Shown here: positions 1-6,073 of the stretch, piece by piece
Position numbering within the stretch: the first letter of the stretch is position 1
How the letters are laid out: each line of letters begins with the position of its first letter
Assembly: GCA_017552845.1 (NCBI GenBank)
Contig: JAFZOE010000185.1
Location: 1 to 6,739, forward strand
Length of the DNA: 6,739 nucleotides
Direction of reading: 5' to 3'
From: Clostridia bacterium
Lineage (GTDB): Bacteria > Bacillota > Clostridia > Oscillospirales > Acutalibacteraceae
Notes under the pieces: model-generated
The model's database searches: none
Told to the model about the DNA's origin: nothing
What the model saw: the letters and a program-made list of their open reading frames with translations, nothing else
Program-made: the position numbers and the translations under genes

Positions 1-1
1 G

Positions 2-2119
2 GATATAACATTCGAAATCAAAAACGGAATTCCGAAATGCATCATACTTGAGGGCAGCAAAAAAGAAGCTGAACGCGAGGCCGCAAAGGCCGCCGGCAAA
101 GAAAACGACGAGGAAGAAGAAACCGAAATCCTCGTCTTCGGCGAGCAGAAGAATCTCAAGGGCACTGCGCGCACTCTCGACCGCGGCTTCGGCAGAGTCC
201 CGCTCGGCGACGGTTTTCTTACCGAAAAAGGCGTTTATCTCTATGATGACAGCGAAAGCATGCTGATTGATAAAGACGGCAGTTTCAAGCCCCGCGAGGG
301 AGGTAAAGACTATTATGTCTTCGCATACGGCAAGGATTACCGCGCCGCTATGCAGGCTTTTTATATGATTTCATCCCCCACTCCGCTCGTTCCGAGATTC
401 GCGCTCGGCGTCTGGTGGAGCAGATATCATGCCTATACGGATAAAGAATATCTCTCACTCATGGACAGATTCGAGAAAGAGAATATTCCGCTGACTGTCG
501 CGACCGTCGATATGGACTGGCACTGGGTAAAGGTCAAAGAGAAGTTCGGCGCAAACGACGGCGGCTGGACCGGCTACAGCTGGAACACTGATCTTTTCCC
601 CGATTATAAGGAATTCCTGAAAGAACTCAAAAAGAGAAATCTCAAAGTAACTCTGAATCTTCACCCGGCCGACGGAGTCCGTAAATTCGAGGATATGTAT
701 CCCGAAATGGCGAAGGCAAACGGCATTGACCCTAAGAGCGGCGAACCGGTGAAATTCCAGTGCGGAAGCGATAAATTCTGGAATTCATATTTTGATATAG
801 TCCACAAGCCCTATGAGAAAGACGGCGTCGATTTCTGGTGGATTGACTGGCAGCAGGGAAAGCATTCGGAAGTCCCGGGACTCGACCCGCTGATTGCGCT
901 GAACCATTATCATTACCTTGATAACGCCGAAAACGGCGACATACCGCTTATTCTCTCGCGCTACGGCGGAGTCGGCTCGCACCGCTATCCGCTCGGTTTC
1001 TCGGGCGACACTTTCATCAGATGGCAGGCGCTCAATTTCCAGCCCTATTTCACTGCGACCGCGGCAAACGCAGGCTACGGCTGGTGGAGCCACGATATCG
1101 GCGGCCACATGCTCGGTTACCGCGATGATGAGCTCTATCTCAGATGGATTCAGTTCGGCGTATTCTCCCCCGTTCTGCGCCTGCATTCGAGCAATCTTGA
1201 ATTCTTGGGCAAAGAGCCCTGGAAATACCGCGCGGATGTCTCCGAGAGCGCGAAGAAATGGCTTCGTTTCAGGCATAAGCTGATTCCCTATATTTATTCG
1301 CTCGACAGGGAATATCACGAAAACGGCACTGCAATCTGCGAGCCTATGTATTATAACTATCCCGAAGAAGAAAACGCCTATATAGTCAAGAATCAGTATC
1401 AGTTCGGCAGCCAGCTCATTGTCTGCCCGATTACAAGCAAAACCGATAAGAAAATCGGACTCGGCAGGGTCGGCGCATGGATTCCCGAGGGCGAATGGAC
1501 AGATGTTTTCACCCTTCAGAAATATAAGGGAAGTCAGATGCTCTGCCTCAACAGAGAACTTTATGATATACCCGTTCTCGCGAAAGCTGGCTCTGTGATT
1601 CCCCTCTCGGCCGATGGCGGCAACTCAGCCGGAAACCCCGAAAAGCTTGAAATACTTGTATTCAAGGGCAACGGCTCATTCACAATGTGGGAGGATAACG
1701 GGAAGACAGATTTTGCTCAGCACACCGCAAAGACCGTATTCGAGAATTCCTATGACGAAAAAGCAAACAGAATCTCGCTCAGAATACATGTTGAAGGCGA
1801 TAAATCGGTCATCCCCGCAGGCAGGGAATACAGAATCATTTTCAAAGACACGGCGAATGATGACATAACCGTAAAATATTCCGAAGAAGACATTACGGTT
1901 GAGGTCGAAAACGTAAAAGAAATCGAGAAGGAATCTCCGAGGGAAGCGCTGATTAACCTGATGTCACGCTGGCAGAAGGGCAATGTTGCCAAAATGAAAC
2001 CCTATGTTGCGCATCTTCGCAAGGCGGAAACCAAGGAAGAGATACTGAGCGCCTTACAGAAGAGCGGTCTGCCCGTTGCTCTCGAGCTCGCAATTGCCGA
2101 AAAAATGAAGGAAATCTGA
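2..2119 (+). CDS. Glycoside hydrolase family 31 enzyme (alpha-glucosidase-like), 5'-truncated by the window edge
   Basis: The frame is open from base 2 to TGA 2117-2119, giving 705 visible residues. The ATG at 260 is internal, because family-typical sequence (NLKGTARTLD, then GVYLYDDS) precedes it. Counting from base 2, residues 1 to about 125 are the end of the N-terminal beta-sandwich and include a Lys/Glu-rich loop at about 18-42. The catalytic barrel follows: PRFALGVWWSRY near 131, VDMDWHW 169-175, the nucleophile Asp282 in WWIDWQQG, the likely acid/base Asp336 in GFSGDT, then GGHMLGYRDDELYLRWIQFG. Beta-sandwich domains follow (VLAKAGSVIPL), then a charged helical tail of about 55 residues. 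GH31 enzymes are retaining alpha-glycosidases (alpha-glucosidase, alpha-xylosidase and others). WIDWQQG differs from the classical W-x-D-M-N-E signature, so the substrate cannot be named. The N-terminus is missing, so secretion cannot be judged. The family call is secure and the specificity is not. Confidence 0.95.
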   Translation, partial: DITFEIKNGIPKCIILEGSKKEAEREAAKAAGKENDEEEETEILVFGEQKNLKGTARTLDRGFGRVPLGDGFLTEKGVYLYDDSESMLIDKDGSFKPREGGKDYYVFAYGKDYRAAMQAFYMISSPTPLVPRFALGVWWSRYHAYTDKEYLSLMDRFEKENIPLTVATVDMDWHWVKVKEKFGANDGGWTGYSWNTDLFPDYKEFLKELKKRNLKVTLNLHPADGVRKFEDMYPEMAKANGIDPKSGEPVKFQCGSDKFWNSYFDIVHKPYEKDGVDFWWIDWQQGKHSEVPGLDPLIALNHYHYLDNAENGDIPLILSRYGGVGSHRYPLGFSGDTFIRWQALNFQPYFTATAANAGYGWWSHDIGGHMLGYRDDELYLRWIQFGVFSPVLRLHSSNLEFLGKEPWKYRADVSESAKKWLRFRHKLIPYIYSLDREYHENGTAICEPMYYNYPEEENAYIVKNQYQFGSQLIVCPITSKTDKKIGLGRVGAWIPEGEWTDVFTLQKYKGSQMLCLNRELYDIPVLAKAGSVIPLSADGGNSAGNPEKLEILVFKGNGSFTMWEDNGKTDFAQHTAKTVFENSYDEKANRISLRIHVEGDKSVIPAGREYRIIFKDTANDDITVKYSEEDITVEVENVKEIEKESPREALINLMSRWQKGNVAKMKPYVAHLRKAETKEEILSALQKSGLPVALELAIAEKMKEI

Positions 2120-2134
2120 GCATAATTCAATAAT

Positions 2135-2165
2135 AAAAAAGCCCGTCGGACGGCGGGCTTTTCTT
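2135..2165 (+). terminator. Intrinsic terminator of the GH31 gene
   Basis: A 7-bp stem (2141-2147 with 2152-2158, one T-G wobble) has a GGAC tetraloop and is followed by TTTTCTT. The run of A at 2135-2140 lets the stem extend by A-T pairs and gives a T tract on the other strand, so it may work in both directions. It starts 15 bases after the GH31 stop and separates that gene from the transporter. Confidence 0.9.
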
Positions 2166-2171
2166 GTGCAC

Positions 2172-2187
2172 TTTTGATATATCAAAA
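2172..2187. promoter_or_regulatory. Perfect 16-bp palindrome upstream of the MATE promoter, possible operator
   Basis: TTTTGATATATCAAAA equals its own reverse complement. It lies where the -35 region of the downstream extended -10 promoter would fall, so a dimeric regulator bound here could block or help RNA polymerase. No regulator is encoded next to the transporter in the visible sequence. The site is A+T-rich, so some chance symmetry is possible. The operator role is inferred. Confidence 0.4.
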
Positions 2188-2196
2188 CGCCTTTTA

Positions 2197-2213
2197 TTGT
2201 GATATAATCACAA
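2197..2213 (+). promoter_or_regulatory. Extended -10 promoter of the MATE gene inside an inverted repeat
   Basis: TGATATAAT at 2200-2208 matches an extended -10 (TG-n-TATAAT) with a perfect TATAAT at 2203-2208. No good -35 hexamer lies at 16-18 bp, which fits an extended -10 promoter. The -10 sits inside a 7-bp inverted repeat, TTGTGAT (2197-2203) and ATCACAA (2207-2213), with a 3-bp spacer. Transcription would start around 2214-2216, about 26 bases before the proposed TTG start. The promoter is well supported; regulation through the repeat is inferred. Confidence 0.7.
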
Positions 2214-2227
2214 AAGAAATCAAGAAA

Positions 2228-2234
2228 AAGAGGA
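2228..2234 (+). promoter_or_regulatory. Ribosome binding site that fixes the MATE start at TTG 2242
   Basis: AAGAGGA lies 7 bases before TTG 2242, an ideal spacing, but only 1 base before the alternative in-frame TTG at 2236. This supports the shorter protein, which begins MARNRYEIDML. Confidence 0.7.
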
Positions 2235-2241
2235 ATTGTTT

Positions 2242-3627
2242 TTGGCGCGAAACAGATATGAAATTGATATGCTGAACGGCCCGCTGATGCCGAAAATCGT
2301 ATCGTTTGCCGTGCCGCTTATGCTCTCGACCATACTTCAGCTGCTTTTCAATGCAGTTGATTTAATCGTTGTCGGGCGCTTTGCGGGGCACGATTCGCTT
2401 GCGGCAGTCGGTGCGACAACTGCGCTCATTTACCTCTTTGTCAATGTCTTTGTCGGCGTTTCGCTCGGCGCAAACGTCTGTGCGGCTAGATATTTCGCAC
2501 AGAATGATTTTGAAAAGATGAACCGCGTGGTTCATACGGCGATAACCGCCGCCGTCATTGCGGGATTCACGGCTCTTATTACCGGAGTCTGTCTCGCGCG
2601 CAGGATTCTTACGCTCATGGATACTCCAGCGGGCATAATTGATATGTCCGTTCTCTATATGCGGATATACTTCCTCGGAACGCCGCTCTTTATGGTCTAT
2701 AATTTCGGCGCGGCGATACTCAGAGCTGTCGGCGATACGAAGCGCCCGATGGTATTTCTGGTTGTTTCGGGAATACTCAATGCAGGACTCAACATGCTCT
2801 TTGTCATAGTGTTTTCAATGGGCGTTGCGGGGGTTGCGATTGCAACGGTTATTTCGCAGGCGCTCTCATGCGCGCTGGTTATTATTACGCTTCGAAAATG
2901 CCCAGAGGAATACCGTCTGCATTTTTCACGCCTCGGCATAGATGCAAATATACTCGGGAAGATAGTCTCAATCGGTCTGCCTGCTGGAATTCAGGCGGCG
3001 GCAATCAACTTTTCAAACGTCCTGCTGCAGTCAAGTGTCAATTCATTCGGAGAATACGCAATGGCCGGATATACCGCGGCTCACAACATTTTCGGATTCA
3101 TTTACGCGGCTGCAAACGCGATAACACAGGGCTGCATGACCTTCACAAGCCAGAATCTCGGCGCGCGCAAGTATGAGCGGCTGCCGAGAGTGCTGAAGGA
3201 TTCGCTGATCCTCGAAACGCTTTTCTGCCTCGGCATAGGCGGGCTGGCATATTTCCTCGGCCCCAGGATAATCGGCATCTACTCGACCGACAAGACGGTT
3301 ATCGCCTACGGCATGGAGGTTCTCAGCCTTACGACGCTGACATATTTCCTCTGCGGATATATGGACTGCCTGCCCGGCGCTATGCGTGGCCTCGGCTACT
3401 CGAGCGTGCCAATGATACTCTCGATAGTCGGAACGGTCGGCAGCAGAATTTTCTGGATATATCTTGTTTTCCCGCATCACAGGACATTGCGTTTTCTCTT
3501 TGTCAATTACCCCGTTTCCTGGCTCTTCACCTGCATAATGCAGGTAATCTGCTATGTGATAATCAGAAAAATCATGGCAAAGAAACAGGAAGAACAGAAA
3601 ACGGATTTATCGGCACAAGCAGTATAA
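2242..3627 (+). CDS. MATE-family multidrug/metabolite efflux transporter
   Basis: Complete gene of 461 aa from TTG 2242 to TAA 3625-3627, the usual MATE length. It is an inner-membrane antiporter that exports drugs or metabolites in exchange for Na+ or H+. The N-terminus (YEIDMLNGPLMPKIVSFAVPLML) is typical of clostridial MATE proteins. About 12 hydrophobic segments form two homologous halves. Paired motifs mark them: GVSLGANVCAARYFAQND against ITQGCMTFTSQNLGARKYE, and AILRAVGDTKRPM against AMRGLGYSSVPMILS. The C-terminus is a short hydrophilic tail (AKKQEEQKTDLSAQAV). The gene has its own promoter and is separated from GH31 by a terminator, so it is probably transcribed alone. No ATG occurs before codon 10, so a non-ATG start is required. 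The substrate cannot be inferred. Confidence 0.95.
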   Translation: MARNRYEIDMLNGPLMPKIVSFAVPLMLSTILQLLFNAVDLIVVGRFAGHDSLAAVGATTALIYLFVNVFVGVSLGANVCAARYFAQNDFEKMNRVVHTAITAAVIAGFTALITGVCLARRILTLMDTPAGIIDMSVLYMRIYFLGTPLFMVYNFGAAILRAVGDTKRPMVFLVVSGILNAGLNMLFVIVFSMGVAGVAIATVISQALSCALVIITLRKCPEEYRLHFSRLGIDANILGKIVSIGLPAGIQAAAINFSNVLLQSSVNSFGEYAMAGYTAAHNIFGFIYAAANAITQGCMTFTSQNLGARKYERLPRVLKDSLILETLFCLGIGGLAYFLGPRIIGIYSTDKTVIAYGMEVLSLTTLTYFLCGYMDCLPGAMRGLGYSSVPMILSIVGTVGSRIFWIYLVFPHHRTLRFLFVNYPVSWLFTCIMQVICYVIIRKIMAKKQEEQKTDLSAQAV

Positions 3628-3636
3628 AAACGCAAA

Positions 3637-3657
3637 ACCCGCCATCTGCGGGCGGGT
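3637..3657. terminator. Hairpin after the MATE gene; T tract present only on the minus strand
   Basis: ACCCGCC (3637-3643) pairs with GGCGGGT (3651-3657) around a 7-base loop, 10 bases after the MATE stop. Read on the plus strand it is followed by CGTAAACC, with no T tract. Read on the minus strand it is followed by TTTGCGTTTTT, so it could end transcription arriving from the recombinase gene. The A-rich left flank (AAAAACGCAAA) without its expected T-rich partner suggests that the right flank was displaced, perhaps by the element insertion. Confidence 0.55.
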
Positions 3658-3734
3658 CGTAAACCAGTATTATTTGGCTTTTCAAGATAACACTGAAAAA
3701 ATCAATATTATCAAGGAATTCGGCGTGATTTCGG
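3658..3734. other. Candidate attachment-site region between the MATE hairpin and the recombinase gene
   Basis: This 77-base non-coding A+T-rich stretch holds short symmetries: TTTTCA (3679-3684) against TGAAAA (3694-3699) with 9 bases between, CCA (3664-3666) against TGG (3675-3677), and a repeated ATCAA (3701-3705 and 3710-3714). Large serine recombinases recombine at sites of roughly 40-50 bp with imperfect symmetry, so the stretch is large enough for an att site. None of the repeats is strong and no core can be picked from one junction alone. Confidence 0.35.
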
Positions 3735-3742
3735 TCACGCCG
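3721..3742. repeat. 8-bp stem hairpin overlapping the recombinase stop codon
   Basis: CGGCGTGA (3721-3728) pairs perfectly with TCACGCCG (3735-3742) around a 6-base loop. The right arm is the last codons and TGA of the recombinase gene, the left arm its 3' flank. On the minus strand no T tract follows, so it is not a standard terminator there; it may protect the mRNA 3' end. On the plus strand it is followed by ATATTTCTTTG, a weak T-rich tail, so it could stop transcription entering from the MATE side. Confidence 0.5.
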
Positions 3743-5564
3743 ATATTTCTTTGTTCTGGGCTTGTTCTGATTCTTCGGCATACCGCATCAGACTTTTAAC
3801 GGGAATAAAGCCGATAAAGTCGTATTTGATGTGTATTTTGCGGATGCGGTGTTTCTTTGCACTTGACAGCTTGGGTTTCTTGCTGTAAATGATACATTCA
3901 CCGTTGTCATCATCGATGTTCTCATCGGTATTGTTATCCACATCGCAGTTTTCGATGTATATACCCTGAATCAGTTCGTGAAGATTGTAGCCGTTAAGAC
4001 CGTCATCTTCAATGTGAGACCTGACAAGAGAAACAAACCTGTCAAGATTCTCTGTATTCTGTTCCTGTGTATCAATCTGTTTCTGTAACTGTATTGCTTT
4101 TGATTTGAGATCTGCCTGCTCTGAGTCATATCCTTCTGAAAGCATTCTGAATCGTTCATCGGATATTTTGCCGTTAGCATTATCCTCATAGGTTTTTGTA
4201 TAAAGTCTGTCTATTTCCGCTATACGATTCTCTGCAAGGGAAAGCTGCTTTTTCAGGGATTTAAGTTCCTGTTTGCTGACACTCTCACTCACCCGCTTCA
4301 TATATTCACGGAAATACGACTCATGACAGTAAACGAACGAGATTACTTCCTTAAGGTGTTCCCAGACCAGTCTCTCCAGAACCTCTGCTCTGATGAAATG
4401 AGTTCTGCATTCACTATGGTTTTTATGATGAACTGAGCACTCAAAGAAATCCTGCCTTGACTCAAAATTGTTCGATGTGCAGTAATACATATTACTGCCG
4501 CAATCATAGCAGTGGATTAGTCCTGAAAAGATATGACTCTTTCCTGTCTTTGTTCTGCGATGACGTTTTTCACGGATTATCTGAACTTTGTTGAATGTAT
4601 CCTCATCTATGATTGCTTCGTGAGTATCCGGCGTTACAACCCAGTTTTCTTCTGGATTCTTCCTTTTCTTTTTATCCCAAATAGAATTACGAAAAGTTTT
4701 GAATGCAACCGTGCAGCCGGTATATTCTCTTCGTTCGAGAATTCGTATAACCGATTCAGTTACCCATCTGCAAGGATTTTCTTTAATATTGCAATTTGTC
4801 GGTAATCCTTTTTCTTTTTTATAGGCTGTAGGTGTCAGGATATTCTCTGATTCCAGCTGCTTGGCAATCTGGCTCGGACCTCTGCCCTCTAAGCAAAGGC
4901 TGAATATATGCTTTACAACTTTTGCAGCATCTTCATCGACAATCCAGTGGTTACTGTCATCAGGATCTTTGACATATCCATATGGAACCATTGTGGTGAG
5001 CGTCTTTCCGCTTTCGCCTTTCATACGGTTAACCGCACGGATCTTCCTGCTCGTATCAAGTGGATAAAACTCATTAAACAGATTCTTGAACAGAGCCATA
5101 TCGTTATCGGTGCTGTTGGGATTCGCAGAGTCATAATTGTCATTTACGGCTATGTATCTGACTTCGAGCTGGGGGAATACGTATTTCTGATAATAGCCGA
5201 CCATTGTGGAATCTCTGCCGAGTCTGCTCAAATCCTTGGTTATGAGTGCGGATACTTTACCATTCTGCATATCGGAAAGCATTTGCTGAAAACCGGGTCT
5301 GTCAAAATTGGTTCCAGTATATCCGTCATCAACATAGAAAACCGGATTTGAAAATCTGTTTTCTTTGGCATAGTTCAGAAGCATTTCTTTCTGATTCTGA
5401 ATACTCATTGATTCGCCGAGACGTTCATCTTCCTGGGATAATCTGCAATACAGTGCTGTGATTTTTGCTTTTGCTGCCGTATTCACTTTTTCCTCCTTTT
5501 CTGCGGCAACTGTCATTGATACAGGGTTGGTTACTATATCATTACGGTCAGAGAGATTATTCAT
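3735..5564 (-). CDS. Large serine recombinase (TnpX/TndX-like site-specific recombinase)
   Basis: The protein has 609 aa from ATG 5564-5562 to TGA 3737-3735. Residues about 36-170 form the resolvase catalytic domain: catalytic Ser43 in LYCRLSQEDE, and active-site Arg114 and Arg117 in DLSRLGRD. A recombinase DNA-binding domain follows (about 185-320, with VPYGYVKDP and the helical GPSQIAKQLESENI). Next is a zinc ribbon with Cys352, Cys355, Cys376 and Cys386, a charged coiled coil (about 430-505), and a C-terminal DUF4368-like part (HELIQGIYIE, then IHIKYDFIGFIP) broken by an acidic tract at about 541-556. Such enzymes excise and integrate elements through a Ser-DNA link without host factors. 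AAGAGGG lies 8 bases before ATG 5564, and the ATG overlaps the stop of orf114 by 8 bases; the longer frame from ATG 5594 has no clear ribosome site. All key residues are present, so it is probably active. Confidence 0.93.
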   Translation of the reverse strand: MNNLSDRNDIVTNPVSMTVAAEKEEKVNTAAKAKITALYCRLSQEDERLGESMSIQNQKEMLLNYAKENRFSNPVFYVDDGYTGTNFDRPGFQQMLSDMQNGKVSALITKDLSRLGRDSTMVGYYQKYVFPQLEVRYIAVNDNYDSANPNSTDNDMALFKNLFNEFYPLDTSRKIRAVNRMKGESGKTLTTMVPYGYVKDPDDSNHWIVDEDAAKVVKHIFSLCLEGRGPSQIAKQLESENILTPTAYKKEKGLPTNCNIKENPCRWVTESVIRILERREYTGCTVAFKTFRNSIWDKKKRKNPEENWVVTPDTHEAIIDEDTFNKVQIIREKRHRRTKTGKSHIFSGLIHCYDCGSNMYYCTSNNFESRQDFFECSVHHKNHSECRTHFIRAEVLERLVWEHLKEVISFVYCHESYFREYMKRVSESVSKQELKSLKKQLSLAENRIAEIDRLYTKTYEDNANGKISDERFRMLSEGYDSEQADLKSKAIQLQKQIDTQEQNTENLDRFVSLVRSHIEDDGLNGYNLHELIQGIYIENCDVDNNTDENIDDDNGECIIYSKKPKLSSAKKHRIRKIHIKYDFIGFIPVKSLMRYAEESEQAQNKEISA

Positions 5565-5901
5565 TGTCTTCACCCTCTTGACCGGTAATGTCATTATCAG
5601 CCATTTTCAGATTATTTACAACATTGTCGATAATTCTTTTCAGTTTATTATGAAGAAATGAATTCCCGTCGTATGTTCCGTCCACAACATATTTAACACT
5701 CTTCTCTTCATCTTCAATCTCTATTTCAGGCAGCCAGAAGGCGGCATGATTCTTGACAGTAAGATTTCCGTTCTCATCAAATGACGCGAGATTGTTTTCG
5801 TGCGGAGGCGACGGCGCGTTTTCTTCATCGGGATTCTTGTAGTAATACTCCAGTATTTCGTCTGCTTTTTCGATTGCTTCGCTTAAATCAGTTTCTTTCA
5901 A
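5557..5901 (-). CDS. Small acidic protein of unknown function, coupled to the recombinase (orf114)
   Basis: The protein has 114 aa from TTG 5901-5899 to TAA 5559-5557. I do not recognise the family. AGGAG (5914-5910) stands 8 bases before the TTG, which supports both the gene and its start. The N-terminal part is a predicted acidic helix (SEAIEKADEILEYYYKNPDEE), followed by a Pro-rich linker. The middle is probably beta-strand (NGNLTVKNHAAFWLPEIEIE), then VKYVVDGTYDG, then a basic amphipathic helix (LHNKLKRIIDNVVNNL) and an acidic tail. There is no membrane segment, signal peptide or cysteine. The 8-base overlap with the recombinase points to fixed co-production. It may be a recombination directionality factor, a recombinase chaperone or partner, or a regulator. 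The role is inferred from position only. Confidence 0.8.
   Translation of the reverse strand: MKETDLSEAIEKADEILEYYYKNPDEENAPSPPHENNLASFDENGNLTVKNHAAFWLPEIEIEDEEKSVKYVVDGTYDGNSFLHNKLKRIIDNVVNNLKMADNDITGQEGEDNE
5573..5579 (-). promoter_or_regulatory. Ribosome binding site that fixes the recombinase start at ATG 5564
   Basis: AAGAGGG on the minus strand stands 8 bases before ATG 5564-5562 and lies inside the 3' end of orf114. It makes this ATG a better start than the in-frame ATG 5594. The arrangement fits coupled translation: ribosomes ending at the orf114 TAA (5559-5557) are already at the recombinase start. Confidence 0.7.
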
Positions 5902-5909
5902 TTATTATT

Positions 5910-5915
5910 CTCCTC
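5910..5915 (-). promoter_or_regulatory. Ribosome binding site for the TTG start of orf114
   Basis: GAGGAG on the minus strand, followed by AATAATAA and then TTG 5901-5899. The strong match and 8-base spacing support a start at this TTG, although no ATG opens the frame. Confidence 0.75.
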
Positions 5916-5972
5916 GTATTCATTAAAAAATATTCTTTCTTTTCAAGACTGCTGTTTTTTCATGTTTTTTAT

Positions 5973-5986
5973 CGATACCGGTATCG
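5973..5986. promoter_or_regulatory. 14-bp perfect palindrome, candidate operator of the LexA-like repressor
   Basis: CGATACCGGTATCG is self-complementary over all 14 bases. It lies 72 bases before the orf114 TTG start. The Gram-positive SOS box (CGAAC-n4-GTTCG) has the same length and the same CGA/TCG ends, but here the inner arm is TA rather than AC. With a non-standard LexA-like regulator encoded just upstream, a changed operator core is plausible. A third GATAC at 5994-5998 forms a spaced inverted pair with GTATC at 5981-5985. Confidence 0.5.
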
Positions 5987-6073
5987 GGTTTTTGATACTT
6001 TTTCCTTTCAGTTTATTAAAAAATGTATCCGACATCATAAAATATTTTCTATCCGGTAAAAGTACAATTTATA

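Larger units (their letters stand above)
5902..6073. other. 172-base regulatory gap between the LexA-like gene and orf114
   Basis: This A+T-rich gap should hold the control region of the orf114-recombinase pair. It contains the 14-bp palindrome at 5973-5986 and a further GATAC half-site at 5994-5998. A weak minus-strand promoter candidate is TTGTAC (6067-6062), 17 bp, then TATTTT (6044-6039). No terminator follows the LexA-like gene, so read-through from it is also possible. A 31-codon minus-strand frame (6038-5943) lies inside but lacks a ribosome site. Confidence 0.5.

Noticed and set aside
48..266. Lys/Arg-rich 72-codon plus-strand frame at the left edge.
   Set aside because: It overlaps the GH31 frame, which is open from base 2 and carries family-typical sequence there; its composition is a frame-shifted reading of Lys/Glu-rich codons.
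785..1318. Long minus-strand frame of 177 codons inside the GH31 gene, and similar frames at 918-1283, 3043-3480 and 4908-5351.
   Set aside because: Each lies fully within a well-supported gene on the other strand or in another frame, and the translations show no family motif; they are shadows of coding sequence.
2174..2179. TTGATA as the -35 box of the MATE promoter.
   Set aside because: It is 23 bp from the TATAAT, too far for a standard promoter; the extended -10 explains the lack of a -35.
2236..2241. MATE start at TTG 2236.
   Set aside because: The ribosome site would be only 1 base from the codon; TTG 2242 gives a 7-base spacing.
5565..5594. Longer recombinase start at ATG 5594, adding ten residues.
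   Set aside because: No Shine-Dalgarno sequence precedes it, whereas ATG 5564 has AAGAGGG at 8 bases and an 8-base overlap with the upstream stop. The extra residues lie well before the catalytic domain.
5973..5998. The palindrome and its T-rich plus-strand flank read as an intrinsic terminator.
   Set aside because: The perfect palindrome leaves only a 5-bp stem with a 4-base loop, and no plus-strand gene ends there; on the minus strand the downstream flank is A-rich.
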